From: Buchananella sp. 14KM1171
Lineage (GTDB): Bacteria; Actinomycetota; Actinomycetes; Actinomycetales; Actinomycetaceae
DNA: 64,000 nt
Assembly: GCF_041380365.1 (NCBI RefSeq)
Contig: NZ_CP159981.1
Span: 2,108,001-2,172,000, forward strand
Reading direction: 5' to 3'
In this document: positions 61,461-64,000 of the stretch, piece by piece
Numbering within the stretch: position 1 is the stretch's first letter
How the letters are laid out: each line of letters opens with the position of its first letter
Program-made: the position numbers and the translations under genes
The notes under the pieces: generated by a model
What the model was told of the DNA's origin: nothing
The model's input: only the letters and a program-made list of their open reading frames with translations
The model's database searches: none

Positions 61461-63827
61461 TCAGCTGGCGCTCAGGCTCGCCACCAGCTCACGCAGCCAG
61501 GCGGGCAGCGTGCCGCTGCTGGCCAACAGCAGACGCGTGGTGGGGCGCGTCATCGCCACGTAGAGATCGGCCGGGTGCGCGGCCAGCTCCATCGGCTCCC
61601 ACAGCACCACGGAGTCGAACTCCAGGCCCTTGGACGCCAGCGGCGGCATCACCACCACCCGGTTGAGCAGGTCCAGGTCGTGGGAGGCGCTGCTCAGGTG
61701 GCTGGCAAGGGCGGTGCGCACGGCCGCCACCTGGGCGGCCGGGGCGATCACGGCGAGGGTGCCCGTGCCGGTGCCCTTGTGCCCGTCCAGCCAGGCCAGC
61801 TCGCCGCGCACGGTCGCCTCTAGCTCGCTGTGCTTCACGTCCTCGGCGGTGAGCAGCGAGTCCGGCAGGTCCCGGGCCGCCGTGAGCGGGTAGCCCGCCG
61901 GGGAGCCCAGCACCTCCAGGGTGGAGGTGGCGGCGTCGATGATGCGAGAGGGGGTGCGGTAAGAGACCGTCAGCGCGAACTCGCGCAGCTCGGCGGCCAG
62001 CTTCTTGCCCAGGGCCCGGCGCCAGGACGCGGCGGGCCGCGCCGAAGCTGACTGCGCCAGGTCACCCACCACGGTGAGGGAGTGGGCGGGGCAGCGGCGC
62101 AGGATCGCCCGCCATGCCATCGGGCTAAGCTCCTGGGCCTCGTCGACGATCACGTGCCCGTAGGTCCAGGACCTGTCCCGGCCGGCCCGCTCGGCCAGCG
62201 TCAGCTCCGGGCCGGTCTCCGCAAACCGCTCGGCCAGCATGGCCGCTGAGACGATCCCGTTCTCCAGCCCCGCCGTCTCCAGCGCGGCCTGCGCCGCGGC
62301 CACCTCCGCCGCCCGGCGCGCCTCCTCGGCCCGCTTGGTGCGCTCGAGCGCCGTGTCTCCCACCAGCTCGGCCAGCTCGTCCAGCAACGGAATGTCAGCC
62401 TCGGTGAGCGGGGAGCCCAGCGGGCGCCACACCAGGGCCTTCTCGTCCTCGCTCAGCTCGGGCGCAAAAGTGTCCAAGAAGTGGGGGTGGTAGTAGATGC
62501 GCGCCAGCAGCGACTGGATGTCGATGGGCATCCAGCACTTGTTGAGCGCCACGCGCACGTCGCGGTCCTGGCGCAGGTCCTCCCGCATCCAGTCCTCCAC
62601 CTCCGCGTCCGCGCTGCGGCGGTAGGCCACGGCCAGGCGGGCGGAGAGCGAATCCAGCATCGCCTCCACGAACTTCACCCGGGCCTCGTTGTGCGCGAAA
62701 CCCGTGCGTCTGGCCCGCGTCTGGGCCGCCTTCACCTCGCCCGGGTCCAGGGCGATGGTCAGGCCGCTGACCCGCAGCTTCTGGGGCTCGGGCACCCGCT
62801 GGTAGGAGGCGACGACCCGGGCAAGCACCCGGCTCCACAGCGGGCGCCCCTTGATCTCTGCGGCGCGGCGCGAGTCCACCGCCCCCACCCGGTAGCCCGG
62901 CAGCAGGTCACCCATGGTGGTCGAAACCACGCCGGACTCGCCCAGCGAGGGCAGCACGTGCTCGATGTAGCGCAGGAAGGTGCGCGATGGCCCCACCACC
63001 AGCACCCCAGAGCGGGCCAGGCGCTCGCGGTGGGTGTGCAGCAGGTAGGCGGCGCGGTGCAGCGCAACCGCCGTCTTGCCGGTGCCCGGGCCGCCCTGGA
63101 CCACGGTCACGCCGTCCAGCGGGGCGCGCACTACCACGTCCTGCTCGGCCTGGATCGTGGCCACGATGTCGTTCATGCGCCCGGAGCGGGCGGCCGCCAG
63201 CGCACCGAACAGCGCGCCCTCACCGCGCACCTGGGTCAGGTCCACCGCCCCGGAGGTGTCCAGCAGGTCGTCCTGCAGGTCGATCACCTGGCGGCGGCGC
63301 GTGACCACGTGACGCCGGCGAGCCACCCCGAGCGGGTGGGCGGCGGTGGCCCGGTAGAAGGGCTCGCAGGCCGGGGCGCGCCAGTCCAGCAGGAGCTTGT
63401 TGCCCTCGGAGTCGTGCAGGCCGATGCGCCCCACGTAGCGCTCCTCGCCGTCGCTCATGTCCAGGCGCCCAAACACCAGGCGCTCCTCGACCTGACTGAG
63501 CCGCTGGGCCTCGTCGCCGTAGTGGGCGGCCAGGGCGTCGCGCTCCGTGAGCGACTGGGGCGTGCCGGCCACCGCCTCGCCCTGCACGCGGCTCTGCTCC
63601 GCCCGGTAGTGCTCGCGGCGGGCATCCAACGCCTGGTAGGCGGCGCTCACGCGCTCCTGCTCGCGCGCGATCTCCGCATCCCGCACCAACTCGACTGCGG
63701 CGGCCTCAGCGCCTTCCTGTCCCAGCGCGGCGTCGGCCATCACGGCGGCGGGGCGGCCGGCCTGCCCACTCAGGGCGGCGGCGGGGGCGGGGGGAGCGGA
63801 CGGGACAACCGGGGTGCGTTTCGTCAA
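61461..63827 (-). CDS. HelD-like UvrD/Rep-type helicase, RNA polymerase recycling factor
   Basis: SF1 ATPase that in Bacillus and mycobacteria removes RNA polymerase from stalled complexes. 788 residues: a coiled-coil N-terminal arm (AREQERVSAAYQALDARREHYRAEQSRVQ), FGRLDMSDGEERYVGRIGLHD, DWRAPACEPFYRATA, Walker A GGPGTGKTAVALHRAAYLL, VIDLQDDLL, Walker B HVIVDEAQELSPMAWRAI, VVGDLAQSAS, VSYRTPSRI, and MPPLASKGLEFDSVVLWEP with AMTRPTTRLLL. TTG start at 63827; a shorter ATG at 63740 is possible. It is monocistronic in view, convergent with serA's upstream side. Confidence 0.9.
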   Translation of the reverse strand: MTKRTPVVPSAPPAPAAALSGQAGRPAAVMADAALGQEGAEAAAVELVRDAEIAREQERVSAAYQALDARREHYRAEQSRVQGEAVAGTPQSLTERDALAAHYGDEAQRLSQVEERLVFGRLDMSDGEERYVGRIGLHDSEGNKLLLDWRAPACEPFYRATAAHPLGVARRRHVVTRRRQVIDLQDDLLDTSGAVDLTQVRGEGALFGALAAARSGRMNDIVATIQAEQDVVVRAPLDGVTVVQGGPGTGKTAVALHRAAYLLHTHRERLARSGVLVVGPSRTFLRYIEHVLPSLGESGVVSTTMGDLLPGYRVGAVDSRRAAEIKGRPLWSRVLARVVASYQRVPEPQKLRVSGLTIALDPGEVKAAQTRARRTGFAHNEARVKFVEAMLDSLSARLAVAYRRSADAEVEDWMREDLRQDRDVRVALNKCWMPIDIQSLLARIYYHPHFLDTFAPELSEDEKALVWRPLGSPLTEADIPLLDELAELVGDTALERTKRAEEARRAAEVAAAQAALETAGLENGIVSAAMLAERFAETGPELTLAERAGRDRSWTYGHVIVDEAQELSPMAWRAILRRCPAHSLTVVGDLAQSASARPAASWRRALGKKLAAELREFALTVSYRTPSRIIDAATSTLEVLGSPAGYPLTAARDLPDSLLTAEDVKHSELEATVRGELAWLDGHKGTGTGTLAVIAPAAQVAAVRTALASHLSSASHDLDLLNRVVVMPPLASKGLEFDSVVLWEPMELAAHPADLYVAMTRPTTRLLLASSGTLPAWLRELVASLSAS

Positions 63828-63903
63828 CGGAGAGGCAACCTTTCAACAGGGGGCCATCCATTATGGCCAATCGAGGCGGCGCGTGGGGAGCGGATGCGCC
63901 CGC

Positions 63904-63916
63904 TGCGCTGAGCGCA
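63904..63916. promoter_or_regulatory. Palindrome in helD divergent promoter region
   Basis: TGCGCT-G-AGCGCA, a perfect 6-bp inverted repeat in the 166-bp divergent gap. Possible operator. Confidence 0.3.
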
Positions 63917-63993
63917 AAGTCCCACTCCGCAGGCTGGTTTGGAATCGCCAGGGCGGCTGGGACGTTCTACCCTCTAAAGAGAAGGGAGGCGGC

Positions 63994-64000
63994 ATGAGTG
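63994..64000 (+). CDS. Start of next gene, truncated by window edge
   Basis: ATGAGTG preceded by a good ribosome binding site GGGAGG at 63984-63989, with a possible -10 TACCCT at 63968-63973. Only two codons are visible, so no product can be given. Confidence 0.5.

Noticed and set aside
1..64000. tRNA, rRNA or tmRNA genes
   Set aside because: No cloverleaf or rRNA-like stretch was seen by eye; a covariance-model scan would be decisive and was not possible.

Overview
The window is a 64 kb piece of chromosome from a high-GC Gram-positive actinobacterium. I infer the order Actinomycetales, probably Actinomycetaceae. The reasons are the strong GC bias, frequent GTG/TTG starts, the gene orders infB-rbfA-truB-ribF-rpsO-pnp-pepR-dapB, clgR-DUF3046-recA-recX and miaB-miaA-hflX-lexA-nrdR, WXG100 proteins, and a CGAAC-N4-GTTCG type SOS box. 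Species cannot be named from the sequence alone.

Layout. Positions 1-14,863 hold conserved information-processing genes (infB end, rbfA, truB, a small Cys-rich ORF, ribF, rpsO, pnp, pepR, dapB) mixed with a RarD-type exporter, a GNAT, an MFS exporter and an aldo/keto reductase. Positions 14,830-21,117 are an accessory island. It is a tandem duplication of a four-gene type VII secretion module (WXG100 protein, second small ESX-like protein, TNT-domain NAD+ glycohydrolase toxin, immunity protein) on the minus strand. The 3' end of dapB is repeated at the junction. The second toxin copy carries a 1-nt frameshift. Positions 21,295-33,241 hold a lipoprotein hydrolase, an HhH-GPD glycosylase, a GNAT, dapA, rnj, a PfkB kinase, ftsK, a CapA-like protein and pgsA. 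Positions 33,372-34,101 are clgR and DUF3046.

A second island, 34,087-38,066, has visibly lower GC. It carries a BsuBI/PstI-type restriction-modification pair followed by about 1.35 kb of repeat-rich noncoding DNA. It is bracketed by 81-bp direct repeats of the DUF3046 3' end. Downstream are a flavin oxidoreductase/FMN reductase/MarR operon, recA-recX-cinA-miaB, a YbjN protein, miaA, an RsmC-like methyltransferase, hflX, dinG, ldh, lexA with a divergent SOS-controlled small membrane protein, nrdR, a secreted GH3 glucosaminidase with cell-wall-binding repeats, an acyl-CoA ligase, serA and a HelD-type helicase.

Recurring themes. (1) About a dozen genes have a TANNNT -10 hexamer only 6-7 nt before the start codon, so they are predicted to be leaderless. 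(2) Two families of short intergenic repeats occur: an 88-129-bp GCCGAAACTTGTC palindromic element (three copies) and a GTGGCCGACGT motif (a dozen or more copies). Some of these have entered coding regions. (3) The SOS regulon is visible: recA, lexA and the lexA-divergent membrane protein all have LexA-like boxes.
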